DNA from: Rubritalea marina DSM 17716
GTDB lineage: Bacteria > Verrucomicrobiota > Verrucomicrobiia > Verrucomicrobiales > Akkermansiaceae
Assembly: GCF_000378105.1 (NCBI RefSeq)
Contig: NZ_KB899255.1
Coordinates: forward strand, 62,001 to 126,000
Length of the DNA stretch: 64,000 bases
Direction of reading: 5' to 3'
Shown here piece after piece: positions 18,225-26,723 of the stretch (its first letter is position 1; the number at the start of each line of letters is the position of its first letter). The notes beneath the pieces are model-generated. The model saw only the letters and a list, made by a program, of their open reading frames with translations, ran no database searches and was not told where the DNA came from. A program made the translations under genes and the position numbers.

Positions 18225-19580
18225 CTAGGCTAGCTTTTCTTCTAGGAATCGGCCGACCCAGGCGATGTCGTACTTGCCTGACTTGAAGTCTGGGTGGTTG
18301 ATGATTTCCAGCTGGAATGGGATCGTGGTTTTGATGCCGCGGATCATGAATTCCTGCAGCGCGCGGTTCATGCGTGCGATGGCGATTTCACGAGTCGAGC
18401 CAGTGCAGATGAGCTTGGCAATCATGGAATCGTAGTATGGTGGCACGGTGTAACCTGAGTAAACGTGGGTGTCTACGCGGACTCCTTTGCCACCTGGTGC
18501 GTACCAGAGGTCGATGGTGCCTGGGCTTGGTGCAAAATTGTTGTATGGGTCCTCAGCATTGATACGGCACTCGATAGACCAACCGCGAGGGGTGGCTTCG
18601 AGGACGTGATGAGAGAGCTCCATGCCAGCAGCCACACGGATTTGTTCCTTGATGAGCTCGCAGCCCATGACTTCTTCGGTCACTGGGTGCTCCACCTGGA
18701 TTCGTGTGTTCATTTCCATGAAGTAGAAGTTCTCGCCGGAGGAATCGACGAGGTACTCGATCGTGCCAGCATTGAGGTAGCCGATGTTTTTGACGAGTGA
18801 TACGGATGCTTCTGCCATGCGCTGACGGAGCTCTGGGCTCACGAGCGGCGATGGACATTCTTCGATGATTTTCTGGTTGCGGCGCTGCATCGAGCAATCG
18901 CGCTCGCCAAGCTGGATGGCATTGCCATGGGTGTCTCCGAAGACCTGGAACTCCACGTGGTGTGGGTTGAGGACCAACTTTTCAAGGTAACAATCGCCAT
19001 TGCCGAAACAGGCGATCGCTTCTTGGGATGCTTGGTTGTAGAGGTCGACAAAGTCGTCTTCGCTGAAGGATGGGCGCATGCCGCGACCACCACCACCTGC
19101 TGTGGCTTTGATCATGACTGGGAAGCCGATCTCTTTGGCGAGTTGGAGGCCGTGGTTGGCATTTTCGAGAATGCCGTCGGAACCTGGGGTGACGGGGACA
19201 CCGTTTTCGAGTGCCGTGGCACGCGCGGTATTCTTATCTCCCATGCGGCGGATGGTTTCCGCCTTTGGGCCGATGAAGGTGACGTCGCAGCTTTCGCAGA
19301 TTTCTACGAAGCGAGCATTTTCAGAAAGGAACCCGTAACCTGGGTGGATGGCGTCTGCTTCAGTGATCTCAGCTGCCGCCATGATGCGGTCTGGCATGAG
19401 GTAGGAATCTTTGGATGGACCAGAGCCGATACAGACGGCTTCGTCTGCTAGTTGCACGTGCATGGAGTCGACGTCTGCCTCGGAGTAAACAGCCACAGAT
19501 GTGACGCCTAGCTCGCGACATGCGCGGATGATTCGCAGGGCGATTTCGCCTCGGTTCGCTACAAGAACTTTCTTGAACAT
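18225..19580 (-). CDS. accC: Acetyl-CoA carboxylase, biotin carboxylase subunit
   Basis: AccC carboxylates biotin on BCCP with ATP and bicarbonate, the first half reaction of fatty acid synthesis. The 451-residue length is standard. The sequence shows the N-terminal MFKKVLVANRGEIALRI block, HPGYGFLSEN, the glycine-rich ATP-grasp loop KATAGGGGRGMR near residue 160, and EMNTRIQVEHPVTE. It lies 85 bases downstream of accB on the same strand. Confidence 0.98.
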   Translation of the reverse strand: MFKKVLVANRGEIALRIIRACRELGVTSVAVYSEADVDSMHVQLADEAVCIGSGPSKDSYLMPDRIMAAAEITEADAIHPGYGFLSENARFVEICESCDVTFIGPKAETIRRMGDKNTARATALENGVPVTPGSDGILENANHGLQLAKEIGFPVMIKATAGGGGRGMRPSFSEDDFVDLYNQASQEAIACFGNGDCYLEKLVLNPHHVEFQVFGDTHGNAIQLGERDCSMQRRNQKIIEECPSPLVSPELRQRMAEASVSLVKNIGYLNAGTIEYLVDSSGENFYFMEMNTRIQVEHPVTEEVMGCELIKEQIRVAAGMELSHHVLEATPRGWSIECRINAEDPYNNFAPSPGTIDLWYAPGGKGVRVDTHVYSGYTVPPYYDSMIAKLICTGSTREIAIARMNRALQEFMIRGIKTTIPFQLEIINHPDFKSGKYDIAWVGRFLEEKLA

Positions 19581-19665
19581 AGTGGTGGGTAGCTAAAGGG
19601 ATTCAGCTAGATGAAAATGCTGGTTGGGAAGTGAGAAGCTAGGGGGTGGGGGCCCTAGCTTAGCG

Positions 19666-20142
19666 TTACTTGATGGTGAAGAGTGTGTCGCCAAACTGAA
19701 CTGGTGTGGAGTCGTCCACGTGAATCGCGGAGATAGTACCAGATGTTTCAGCCTTGATTTCGTTCATGACCTTCATTGCCTCGATGATGCAGATGGTCTG
19801 GCCTTCGCTCACGGTGTCACCGACTTCGCAGAAGTTTGGTTCTTCAGGTGCTGGCTTGCGGTAAAAAGTACCGACCATCGGAGAGTTGAATGGCTCACCA
19901 TCGGCTGCGGCAGGCGCTGCTTCAGCTGCGGGCGCTGCTGCGGCAGGTGCTGCTGGAACAGGAGCAGCGGCTACTGGGGCAGCAGCTACAGGAGCTGGCA
20001 TCGCGGCGAATGCTGCTTGGATAGCGTCGGAGTCGAGGCCTTTTTTGAGCTTGAGGTTGAAGTCATCTTTTTCCAAGTGGAAGTAAGAGAGGTCGTGCTC
20101 GTCCATGAGCTCTACGATTTTGCGGATGTCGTTGTGGTCCAC
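19666..20142 (-). CDS. accB: Biotin carboxyl carrier protein of acetyl-CoA carboxylase
   Basis: The 158-residue protein has a conserved N-terminal helix region (GTG start, DHNDIRKIVELMDEHDL), an Ala/Pro-rich linker of about 45 residues, and a C-terminal biotinyl domain with the EAMKVMNEI motif whose lysine receives biotin. It precedes accC, the usual accBC order. A plausible sigma-70 promoter is listed at 20210-20239. Confidence 0.97.
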   Translation of the reverse strand: MDHNDIRKIVELMDEHDLSYFHLEKDDFNLKLKKGLDSDAIQAAFAAMPAPVAAAPVAAAPVPAAPAAAAPAAEAAPAAADGEPFNSPMVGTFYRKPAPEEPNFCEVGDTVSEGQTICIIEAMKVMNEIKAETSGTISAIHVDDSTPVQFGDTLFTIK

Positions 20143-20209
20143 GATAGTTAGTTTGCTAGTTAGGTGAGATGCTGGCTCTCCATAGTTGTAGAGCAGCGTT
20201 GTTCGGGGC

Positions 20210-20239
20210 AGTGTACGTGTGTATGCTGGATAGCGTCAA
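20210..20239 (-). promoter_or_regulatory. Candidate sigma-70 promoter of accBC
   Basis: Reading the minus strand, TTGACG (20239-20234), an 18-base spacer and TACACT (20215-20210) stand about 70 bases upstream of the accB start. Both boxes are close to consensus. This is a pattern call only. Confidence 0.4.
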
Positions 20240-20291
20240 GTACCGATGATAGATGGGGATGGTGCTTTCTGCTAGGAGGGTGGATTGGCCG

Positions 20292-20699
20292 TTACTCCAT
20301 GAGGAAGAGCATCTCCATGGGGCTCCAGTTTTCGCCATCTTTAGCATCGGGTAAGCGGATTTGGCATGGGTCAGTTTCTTTCCACCAGCGTTGGGTTTCG
20401 GGATCGGCGGCAATGGCTTGCATGTCGCCCTCGAGGTCTTCTCCGTGGTGTTCGAAATAGTTGAAGAGGTAGGTCTTACCCTCGAGCTGGTGGCGGAAGA
20501 TGATGAAGTTGTGAATGTTGGATGCTTGGAGGCGTGCGAGCACGCTGGGCCAGGCATGGGCATGCAGTTTGCGGTAGTAGGCTTCTTTCTCAGGGTGGAG
20601 CTGGATCACAGCTCCGAAGCGCTGAGTCGGCATGGCGGCGTGCTCGGCTGGGCTTGGGTTGCTCGGTCCATACTGTGGGCTGCTTGTCGGCTGGCTCAT
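20292..20699 (-). CDS. rhaM: L-rhamnose mutarotase family protein
   Basis: RhaM interconverts alpha and beta anomers of L-rhamnose. The conserved core starts near residue 24 (QRFGAVIQLHPEKEAYYRKLH) and includes the His after the Arg-Lys-Leu, an INxF/Y-type strand (IHNFIIFRH) and QRWWKETDPCQ, the Trp-rich active-site block. A Pro/Ser-rich extension of about 20 residues precedes the core. It begins only 5 bases after the stop of the zinc peptidase gene upstream, so the two are probably cotranscribed, an unusual pairing. No rhamnose isomerase or kinase is adjacent. Confidence 0.85.
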   Translation of the reverse strand: MSQPTSSPQYGPSNPSPAEHAAMPTQRFGAVIQLHPEKEAYYRKLHAHAWPSVLARLQASNIHNFIIFRHQLEGKTYLFNYFEHHGEDLEGDMQAIAADPETQRWWKETDPCQIRLPDAKDGENWSPMEMLFLME

Positions 20700-20704
20700 G
20701 GCTA

Positions 20705-21973
20705 CTAGAATGGGAAGTTACTAGACTTCGAAGATGTTCTGCTTTCGTTCGGCCTGCGTAGTCCCAAGAGGTGTTCAGGTGATTGACGAGAGGAAGAATA
20801 CCCGATCTTTGAGCCTTTTTTCATCATCGCTGCCGAGATTTCTTTACCTAGTTCATCGATGCTTCTACCTCGCAATAAATGTTCTTCCAACAGGTCAGCG
20901 TATTCATCATTACGTTTGGCAAGGAATGCAGATCGCCAGGCGTGCATCCATTGGATGAAGTGCTCTCCATTACCACTGCCATCAACGTGCATGAAATAAT
21001 ACACCAGAAGCATAGAAGAAGCATAATGGTGATATCTTAATGAGCGATTCCACTCAGGGTAGGAGAGATTAAGTACGTAGTTAGGTGGGCGGAAGTTGGC
21101 TTTTTTAACCTTATTTGCCACAGCTCTACCAGGATTGGTGAAGAGAAAGGTTCCCGAGCGGTAGGGCATCTGTGACATATATTCAGCAAAACCTTCATGG
21201 AACCAAGGAGGCATGCCAATCCAGTGGCTGGTAGCGTGGTGGGTGAGTTCGTGGATAAGAACACTGAAATCACGATTCTTGCCATCAAATACCCAATTGT
21301 TGTTTTTCTTAACAATTCCAAGTGAGCGAAAGGGGATGACGGTGAGGTTTCGGCGAGGAGAGAAGAAGCCTGCACTATTAGGCTGTCCACCCATATCTTT
21401 GTACTTTTTATGGGTGCTCACAAGAATCGCCTCGAAGCGAGGTTTATCTCCATGGGGGATGGTATCCATGGCTAAGGGGAGAGAGTTGATCGCCTCGACG
21501 ATGGAGTCGAAAACGGCGACGCATTTCGAGACTGTGGCGTCGCTGATTTTTGCGTCGACAAAGAAGTCGAAGTGTTTGGTGCGGTAGAGGTGCGCCTTGT
21601 AGTTATCGTCGTATTTGATGTACTCAGCCTTTGGGGTGTTTTTGCCACGATATTGCGAAGGCCAAGAATAAGGAGGGGTGGGAGGTGCTGTGCCATGTGG
21701 ATTGTTATCTAGCCACTCAGCTAGCTCTAATTGGTGCTCATCAGAGAGAAGTTTTGCCTCAAAGGTGACTTCCCTACCTCGTGCCTTTTTGAAGGTCACC
21801 ATGGCGGTGTTCTTACCGTCTTTTTGTTCAGTTCGGATTTTTACGAAGCTTGCTTGGAGGCTTTGACCTTTTTGGTTGGTCCAGGCTCTGAGGCCGAGCA
21901 CTTCATCGGCGGAGGCGGCGCACAAGCTCAGAGAGATCACGGATAGAAGGAGGAGTAGGCGTGAACGTTGCAT
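20705..21973 (-). CDS. Secreted gluzincin metallopeptidase with SHD1-like N-terminal domain
   Basis: The 422-residue protein has a signal peptide (MQRSRLLLLLSVISLSLCAA, cleavage near ASA-DE). An SLA1-homology-like (SHD1) beta domain follows at about 25-90 (LRAWTNQKGQSLQASFVKI, ending LLSDEHQLELAEWL), common in secreted PVC proteins. The catalytic region has HELTH near residue 240 and a downstream WFHEGFAEY glutamate ligand, the peptidase MA/DUF1570-type arrangement. It probably cleaves proteins in the periplasm or outside the cell. The Lys/Ser-rich C-terminus is not informative. Confidence 0.82.
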   Translation of the reverse strand: MQRSRLLLLLSVISLSLCAASADEVLGLRAWTNQKGQSLQASFVKIRTEQKDGKNTAMVTFKKARGREVTFEAKLLSDEHQLELAEWLDNNPHGTAPPTPPYSWPSQYRGKNTPKAEYIKYDDNYKAHLYRTKHFDFFVDAKISDATVSKCVAVFDSIVEAINSLPLAMDTIPHGDKPRFEAILVSTHKKYKDMGGQPNSAGFFSPRRNLTVIPFRSLGIVKKNNNWVFDGKNRDFSVLIHELTHHATSHWIGMPPWFHEGFAEYMSQMPYRSGTFLFTNPGRAVANKVKKANFRPPNYVLNLSYPEWNRSLRYHHYASSMLLVYYFMHVDGSGNGEHFIQWMHAWRSAFLAKRNDEYADLLEEHLLRGRSIDELGKEISAAMMKKGSKIGYSSSRQSPEHLLGLRRPNESRTSSKSSNFPF

Positions 21974-22018
21974 CCCCTGGACTATGCCTGACTAACAGAT
22001 AGTCTTGCAATCTTCAAA

Positions 22019-22114
22019 TCAGAAGGTGTCGATGAGCGACTGGCTTAGCTTCATTGCAAGGAGTCCCAATGCCGTCAGGATCATGAGATTGCGGATGCGC
22101 ATGCGGAGGGTCAT
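22019..22114 (-). CDS. Possible very small membrane peptide (31 aa)
   Basis: ATG 22114 opens a 31-codon frame, MTLRMRIRNLMILTALGLLA onward, that would form one membrane helix with a basic N-terminus. It starts just after the terminator of the deoC operon and has no visible ribosome-binding site. It may be chance. It is listed only because the positive-inside single-helix pattern is typical of real small membrane proteins. Confidence 0.2.
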   Translation of the reverse strand: MTLRMRIRNLMILTALGLLAMKLSQSLIDTF

Positions 22115-22122
22115 GGGCGAAG

Positions 22123-22170
22123 CAAAACAGCCACACTCGAGAGTGATAAGGAGTTTTCGAGAGCGGCTGT
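22123..22170 (-). terminator. Intrinsic terminator of the deoC operon
   Basis: On the minus strand acagccgctctcg pairs with cgagtgtggctgt (12 of 13 pairs, including one G-U) and is followed by TTTT. It lies about 24 bases after the deoC stop. Confidence 0.7.
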
Positions 22171-22193
22171 AGAATGATTTTGAAGCGATCGTG

Positions 22194-22928
22194 TTAGTAG
22201 CTCGACTGAGCCATGGCATCGGGGTCGAAAGCGACACCCTTTTGGCGAGCAATCAGTTCTTCCACAATACGCACACCACTTGAGGTGCCAATGCGGGTGG
22301 CTCCAGCTTCGATCATGGCGATCGCTTCATCGAGGGTGCGCACGCCGCCGGAGGCTTTGACGCCCATCTCGGGTCCCACGGTCTTGCGCATGAGGGCAAT
22401 GTGTTCGACGCTTGCGCCAGCGGTGCCAAAGCCAGTGGATGTCTTGACGAAGTCGGCGCCTTCTTCCTTGGCGATGTTGCAGACAGTGATGATGTCTGCC
22501 TCGTCGAGATAACATGTTTCAAAGATCACCTTGCTGATGACGCCAGAAGGCTTGCAGTGTTTGACCATGTTGCGGATTTCTTGTCGGATGATGTCAGTTT
22601 GGCCTGCTTTGAGGGCACGCACGTTGATCATAATGTCGATCTCTGTCGCACCTTTATCGATGGCGTCTTTGGTTTCAAAGTCTTTGACCGCAACGGTGTT
22701 TTGGCCGAGGGGGAAGCCGATGGCAGCGCCTACGCGGACTGGGCTGTCGCTGAGGAGTTCGGCGCAGCGTTCGACCTCAGCAGGGTTGATGGCGACCATG
22801 GCGAATTGGTACTTTTTCGCCTCGGCACAGAGTGTGTTGATCGGTTCGGGGCTACCGAATGGTTTGAGGTAGGTGTGGTCGATGATGGAGGCGACGGCCT
22901 CGGGGGTGAGTTCTGATGGATTTAGCAT
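22194..22928 (-). CDS. deoC: Deoxyribose-phosphate aldolase (DeoC family)
   Basis: DeoC splits 2-deoxyribose 5-phosphate into glyceraldehyde 3-phosphate and acetaldehyde by a Schiff-base mechanism. The 244-residue TIM barrel shows IDHTYLKPFG at the N-terminus, the catalytic-lysine motif DFVKTSTGF near residue 165, and VKASGGVRTLDEA near 192. It is last in a four-gene operon with an FGGY kinase (29-base gap), so the true substrate could be a phosphorylated deoxysugar or polyol product rather than a nucleoside breakdown product. Confidence 0.92.
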   Translation of the reverse strand: MLNPSELTPEAVASIIDHTYLKPFGSPEPINTLCAEAKKYQFAMVAINPAEVERCAELLSDSPVRVGAAIGFPLGQNTVAVKDFETKDAIDKGATEIDIMINVRALKAGQTDIIRQEIRNMVKHCKPSGVISKVIFETCYLDEADIITVCNIAKEEGADFVKTSTGFGTAGASVEHIALMRKTVGPEMGVKASGGVRTLDEAIAMIEAGATRIGTSSGVRIVEELIARQKGVAFDPDAMAQSSY

Positions 22929-22957
22929 GGTCTTGGTGTGTTTAGATTGTGTGAAAG

Positions 22958-24439
22958 TTAGCTCCAGAAGCCGAGCATGTGGTCGTAGATTCGGTTGTAT
23001 TCTTTTTGGCCCTTAGCATAGGTTTCGACCCATTCTGGATCTGGGGTGACGGTGTTTGAGGCTTGGCGGCGAGCGATCGCCTCGGCTCCGACATCGTCGA
23101 TGAAGCCGGCCGCTTTTTCCCCGAGGAGGGCACATCCTTTGATGCCGGCCTCGGGTTCGGGTGAGATTTGCATGGGGAGATTGAGGACTGCAGCTTTAAT
23201 GTTGTTCCAGAGTTGGTTGCGGGTGCCGCCCCCGACGCTCATGATGGTGGTGAGTTCGAGCCCACAGCTGCGGAAGATGCCTGCATCCTTGCCCATGGCG
23301 AAGGCGACTCCCTCCATCACTGAGCGGGTGAAATGGGCGGCGTTGTGTTCGGTGCTGATGCCGAAGTACCCACCTTTGGAATTGACGTTTTCGCTGCGGC
23401 GTTCACCGCGCATGTAGGGGAAAAAGAAGAGCCCGTCGCTTGCTGCTTCAACATCCTCGGCAGCTGCGATGAGTTGCTCGTAGGAGCATTCGCCATTCAC
23501 AGAGCTCATCAGCTCCTTGCACCACTTCATGCTCATTCCACCGCAGTCTAGGATGGTGAAGGGTACCCAGCCGTCGACGATGTGGCGCATGTTTTGAATG
23601 GCTGGATCGATCACCGGTTCCGGGCTGTGACCAGCGAGCAGCGAGCTCGTGCCAGTGACGTCAGCCACCACGTCTTCGCCAATAATGCCGAAGCCTAGCA
23701 TCGAGGCCGGGAAGTCACCTGCGCCGGCAACTACAGGGGTGCCCGTGGGGATGCCAGTGAGTTTCTGAGCTTCTGCTGTGACTGAACCGATCACATCGTA
23801 GGCATTGTGGAGTGGGGCGAACTTGGCGAGGTCGACACCGACTGCATCTGCTAATGGTTGGCTATAGTCCTGTGTGTTTGCGTCGTAGAGAAAGGAAAGT
23901 GAGGCCTCGGTGTGGTCGGCTGCCGCTACGCCGGTGAGCTTGAAGTTGATGTAGTCTTTGGGGACGAGGTACCAACGGGTGCGTTCGTAGGATTCAGGTC
24001 GGTGGTCTTTCTCCCAGCGCACCTTGAGTCCGGTCCAGGCCGGGTTTGCGGTGTTGGCTGCGAGCTGCATGAGTGCCTTTTCGTCATGTGCTGCGTGGAG
24101 GGCCTCAACTTGCTCGGCGCAGCGTTTGTCGCACCAGAGCTGAGCCCAGGGGGTGGTGAGTTCGCCTTCCGTGTCGATGCCTACTGGGCCGGCCATCTGG
24201 CCGCAGCACGAGACGGCTGCAAGTTGCTCAGGTAGCACGCCGGTGTCGCGCATCACTTGTTGGATGCATTGGCAGATTTCATCCCACCATTGATCGGGGC
24301 GTTGTTGCGCCCAGCCTTCATGTGGGGCCTCAAGTTCGTGAAGGGTCTGTGAGATGCCGAGGATTTCACCACCCTGACGCACGACTGCTGCACGCGAGCT
24401 TTGGGTGCCGAGGTCGATGGCTACAATGATGTTTTTCAT
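22958..24439 (-). CDS. FGGY-family carbohydrate kinase, xylulokinase-like
   Basis: The 493-residue protein begins MKNIIVAIDLGTQSSRAAVV (phosphate 1 loop of the actin-like fold) and contains SCCGQMAGPVGID, the catalytic region AGAGDFPASMLGFG near residue 245, and the C-terminal SVGGGTRNQLWNNIKAAVL. Overall it is closest in feel to XylB. FGGY specificities cannot be read from these motifs, so xylulose, ribulose or a deoxyketose are all possible. It sits between a zinc dehydrogenase and DeoC, implying a polyol or sugar to ketose to ketose-phosphate to aldol-cleavage route. Confidence 0.88.
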   Translation of the reverse strand: MKNIIVAIDLGTQSSRAAVVRQGGEILGISQTLHELEAPHEGWAQQRPDQWWDEICQCIQQVMRDTGVLPEQLAAVSCCGQMAGPVGIDTEGELTTPWAQLWCDKRCAEQVEALHAAHDEKALMQLAANTANPAWTGLKVRWEKDHRPESYERTRWYLVPKDYINFKLTGVAAADHTEASLSFLYDANTQDYSQPLADAVGVDLAKFAPLHNAYDVIGSVTAEAQKLTGIPTGTPVVAGAGDFPASMLGFGIIGEDVVADVTGTSSLLAGHSPEPVIDPAIQNMRHIVDGWVPFTILDCGGMSMKWCKELMSSVNGECSYEQLIAAAEDVEAASDGLFFFPYMRGERRSENVNSKGGYFGISTEHNAAHFTRSVMEGVAFAMGKDAGIFRSCGLELTTIMSVGGGTRNQLWNNIKAAVLNLPMQISPEPEAGIKGCALLGEKAAGFIDDVGAEAIARRQASNTVTPDPEWVETYAKGQKEYNRIYDHMLGFWS

Positions 24440-24466
24440 GAATTGGGTGGGAGTGCTTTGGGGGGC

Positions 24467-25513
24467 TTAGTAATGAATCAGTGCTTTGATGACCTTACGA
24501 TCAGCTACGGCTTGGTAGGCATCCATGATGTTTTCAAACGCAAATTCGTGGCTGATGAATTCATCGGCGTTGAGTTTGCCCTCGCGCACCCACTGGCAAA
24601 GTGGTTGTTGTGCGGTGCGTTCGCGGTGACGCGTTGGCCATTGGTGGATGAGGAGGTTGAAGTTGTATGGAGCCTTGTTTTTTTCCAGTGTGAGTTTTTC
24701 TGCTGCGATGACCCCGTATACTCCGATGGTGCCGCCCATCTTGATGAGTGGGAGTGCGCTGTTGATGATGTTCTCGTGGCCGACGGCATCGAGAACGACA
24801 TCGAGTGGCTTGCCACGCAGTGCCGTGAGGTTTTTGAGGTCCTCTGAATCTGGGGTGAAGGTGGCGTCTGCGCCCATGGATTTGGCGAGTGCGTGTTTGG
24901 GTGGATTGGGATCGACCAAAGCCACGTAGGGCAGGCCCATGAGTTTGAGGAACTTGACGAAGGATAGCCCGACGGGGCCGCCACCAAAGATGAGCACGCT
25001 GTCTTCGGGGGTGATGTGGAAATCGCCAATGCCACCGTATACTTCACGCCAGGTGCAGAGCAGCGCCGCTTCTTTGGCTGAGATGTCGTCGTCCACGACA
25101 TTTTGGATTTCATAGCATTCGTACCAACCATGGTCTTCGTCAGCCACGCCATCGGCAAGCATCGCCTCGTGGTCATTCACGAGGGTGAACTCGCTGAAGC
25201 CACCCCAACCGGAATGTAACTCGGGGTCCTGGAAGTCAAAGACTAAGCCACTGATAGCTCTTTGTCCGATGTGGAAGTTTTTCACCTTGTCGCCTACGGC
25301 TTCGATCAGTCCGGTACTCTCGTGGCCGAGTGCCAGTGGGTAGGTGTCGACTCCAGGGAAGCTGCCATGGACCAACTTGCTGTCTGTCATGTTGCAGAAA
25401 TAGGCGGCATCAGTTCGCACTAATGCTTGGTAGGGGCCTGGGCTAGGTTTGTTGGTGGTGATGATTTCCACCTTGCCGGGCTCTTGCACCACGACTGCGC
25501 GCATTGTTTCCAT
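24467..25513 (-). CDS. Zinc-dependent medium-chain alcohol/polyol dehydrogenase
   Basis: The 348-residue MDR protein has an N-terminal GroES-like fold with the catalytic zinc region (AYFCNMTDSK, then LALGHESTGLIEAVGD) and a Rossmann domain (LIFGGGPVGLSFVKFLKLMG, followed by VDPNPPKHALAKSMGA). The four-cysteine structural zinc lobe of many MDR enzymes is absent. It likely oxidises a secondary alcohol or polyol with NAD(P)+. It lies 27 bases upstream of the FGGY kinase and 18 bases downstream of the propeller lipoprotein gene. Confidence 0.88.
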   Translation of the reverse strand: METMRAVVVQEPGKVEIITTNKPSPGPYQALVRTDAAYFCNMTDSKLVHGSFPGVDTYPLALGHESTGLIEAVGDKVKNFHIGQRAISGLVFDFQDPELHSGWGGFSEFTLVNDHEAMLADGVADEDHGWYECYEIQNVVDDDISAKEAALLCTWREVYGGIGDFHITPEDSVLIFGGGPVGLSFVKFLKLMGLPYVALVDPNPPKHALAKSMGADATFTPDSEDLKNLTALRGKPLDVVLDAVGHENIINSALPLIKMGGTIGVYGVIAAEKLTLEKNKAPYNFNLLIHQWPTRHRERTAQQPLCQWVREGKLNADEFISHEFAFENIMDAYQAVADRKVIKALIHY

Positions 25514-25531
25514 TGCTTGAATGTGTCAGGT

Positions 25532-26638
25532 TTACTTAATCGACTCCATCGGGATCGAAGCGAGGGTGTGAGGCTTGTCGTGCTGGGTGTTGACTTTGTC
25601 TGGTCCTGTCACCATGTCGAAACAAGAAACGACAAGCTGGTCGCCAAAGACGATGGGTTCGCCAGGTTGGTCGAGTCCGCCTTGTGCGCCGTCACAGTCG
25701 TCATGTTCTGCGACGATTGAGAGGGATCCATCAGGGCGTACTTTGGTGACTCGGTTTGCTGAGAAGTCGGCCACGTAGATGTTGCTATTTGCGTCGATGC
25801 AGATGCCATCGATGGTGCGCATTTCGGGGCCCTTGGCAAAGAGACTGACTTGGTCGACCGAGTCGTCTTCTTTGAAGGTGATTTTGTGTAGGGTGCCGTC
25901 GCCAAAATTGCCAACATAGAGGTGGCCTTGTTTGTCAAAGACCAAGCCATCCAGTCCGTATTGGCAGTCGAGGTTGTGGGTCAGGAAGGATTGCAGCAGA
26001 CTGGGGTCGCTGAGGTCGTTGTTCACCTTGATGTTGCGATCGGTTGCCTTAAAGCGATAGACTGCACTGGTGAGTTTGTCTCCTCCGACTTTGGGCAGTA
26101 AGCTCTGAGTCACGTAGAGGTGGCCCTTGTGGTACTTGATGCCATTGGGGTGGCTCATGCCGTGGGCGATGACTTCGTGGTTGATGAGTTTCCCGTCGCT
26201 GAACTTGAGTTTGAGGATGCGGCCTTCATTCTTGCCTTCTGGTGTGCCTAGCCAGCCTTGGTTGTCGGCCACGTAGAGAGAACCATCAGGGCCGGCATCA
26301 ATACCCATCGGGGCAGCGCGGCCGGTCTTTTCTAGAATCGGGCATTCGGCAAGGACGCTGAGCTTGCGTTCTTGGTCGATCTTCACGATCAATGCTGGCT
26401 TGCTCGTGTCCGCGTAGTTCGGGCAGGTGAGGATCAAGTTGCCTGCGGCATCGAGGGTCATGCCATCGGGCGTGGGGCAGCTGCTTGGGAGCTCTAGAAA
26501 GAGCTGGGATTGTAGCGCTGCAGAAGATTCCTCGGGTTCGTTGGTGTCTGGGGTGGTTTGATCACAACTACTGAGGGTGATGCTGAGTGTGGCGAGTGGC
26601 AAGGTGAGCCAGTGTCTCCATCGATTTGACTGTTTCAT
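25532..26638 (-). CDS. SMP-30/gluconolactonase-like beta-propeller lipoprotein
   Basis: The 368-residue protein has a lipoprotein signal with the lipobox LSSC near residue 25, then repeated propeller blades (DGMTLDAAGNLILTCPNY, MGIDAGPDGSLYVADNQ, DGLVFDKQGHLYVGNFGDG, DGICIDANSNIYVADF). These are the SMP-30/NHL style of blade. Its leading position in the operon suggests a lactonase or sugar-binding role outside the cytoplasm. No substrate can be assigned. No clear Shine-Dalgarno precedes ATG 26638. Confidence 0.8.
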   Translation of the reverse strand: MKQSNRWRHWLTLPLATLSITLSSCDQTTPDTNEPEESSAALQSQLFLELPSSCPTPDGMTLDAAGNLILTCPNYADTSKPALIVKIDQERKLSVLAECPILEKTGRAAPMGIDAGPDGSLYVADNQGWLGTPEGKNEGRILKLKFSDGKLINHEVIAHGMSHPNGIKYHKGHLYVTQSLLPKVGGDKLTSAVYRFKATDRNIKVNNDLSDPSLLQSFLTHNLDCQYGLDGLVFDKQGHLYVGNFGDGTLHKITFKEDDSVDQVSLFAKGPEMRTIDGICIDANSNIYVADFSANRVTKVRPDGSLSIVAEHDDCDGAQGGLDQPGEPIVFGDQLVVSCFDMVTGPDKVNTQHDKPHTLASIPMESIK

Positions 26639-26723
26639 AGGCAGGTTACGTGTTGTTTCTGCTAGAGCTTTCGGCAGCGTATTCGGTATTTTTGAGGGGG
26701 TGGGGTCGCCCGTGGGTATGTGG

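Noticed and set aside
22194-26638. DeoC plus sugar genes as part of a PVC-type bacterial microcompartment for rhamnose or fucose.
   Set aside because: No BMC-H or BMC-P shell protein gene is present in the window near either sugar cluster.
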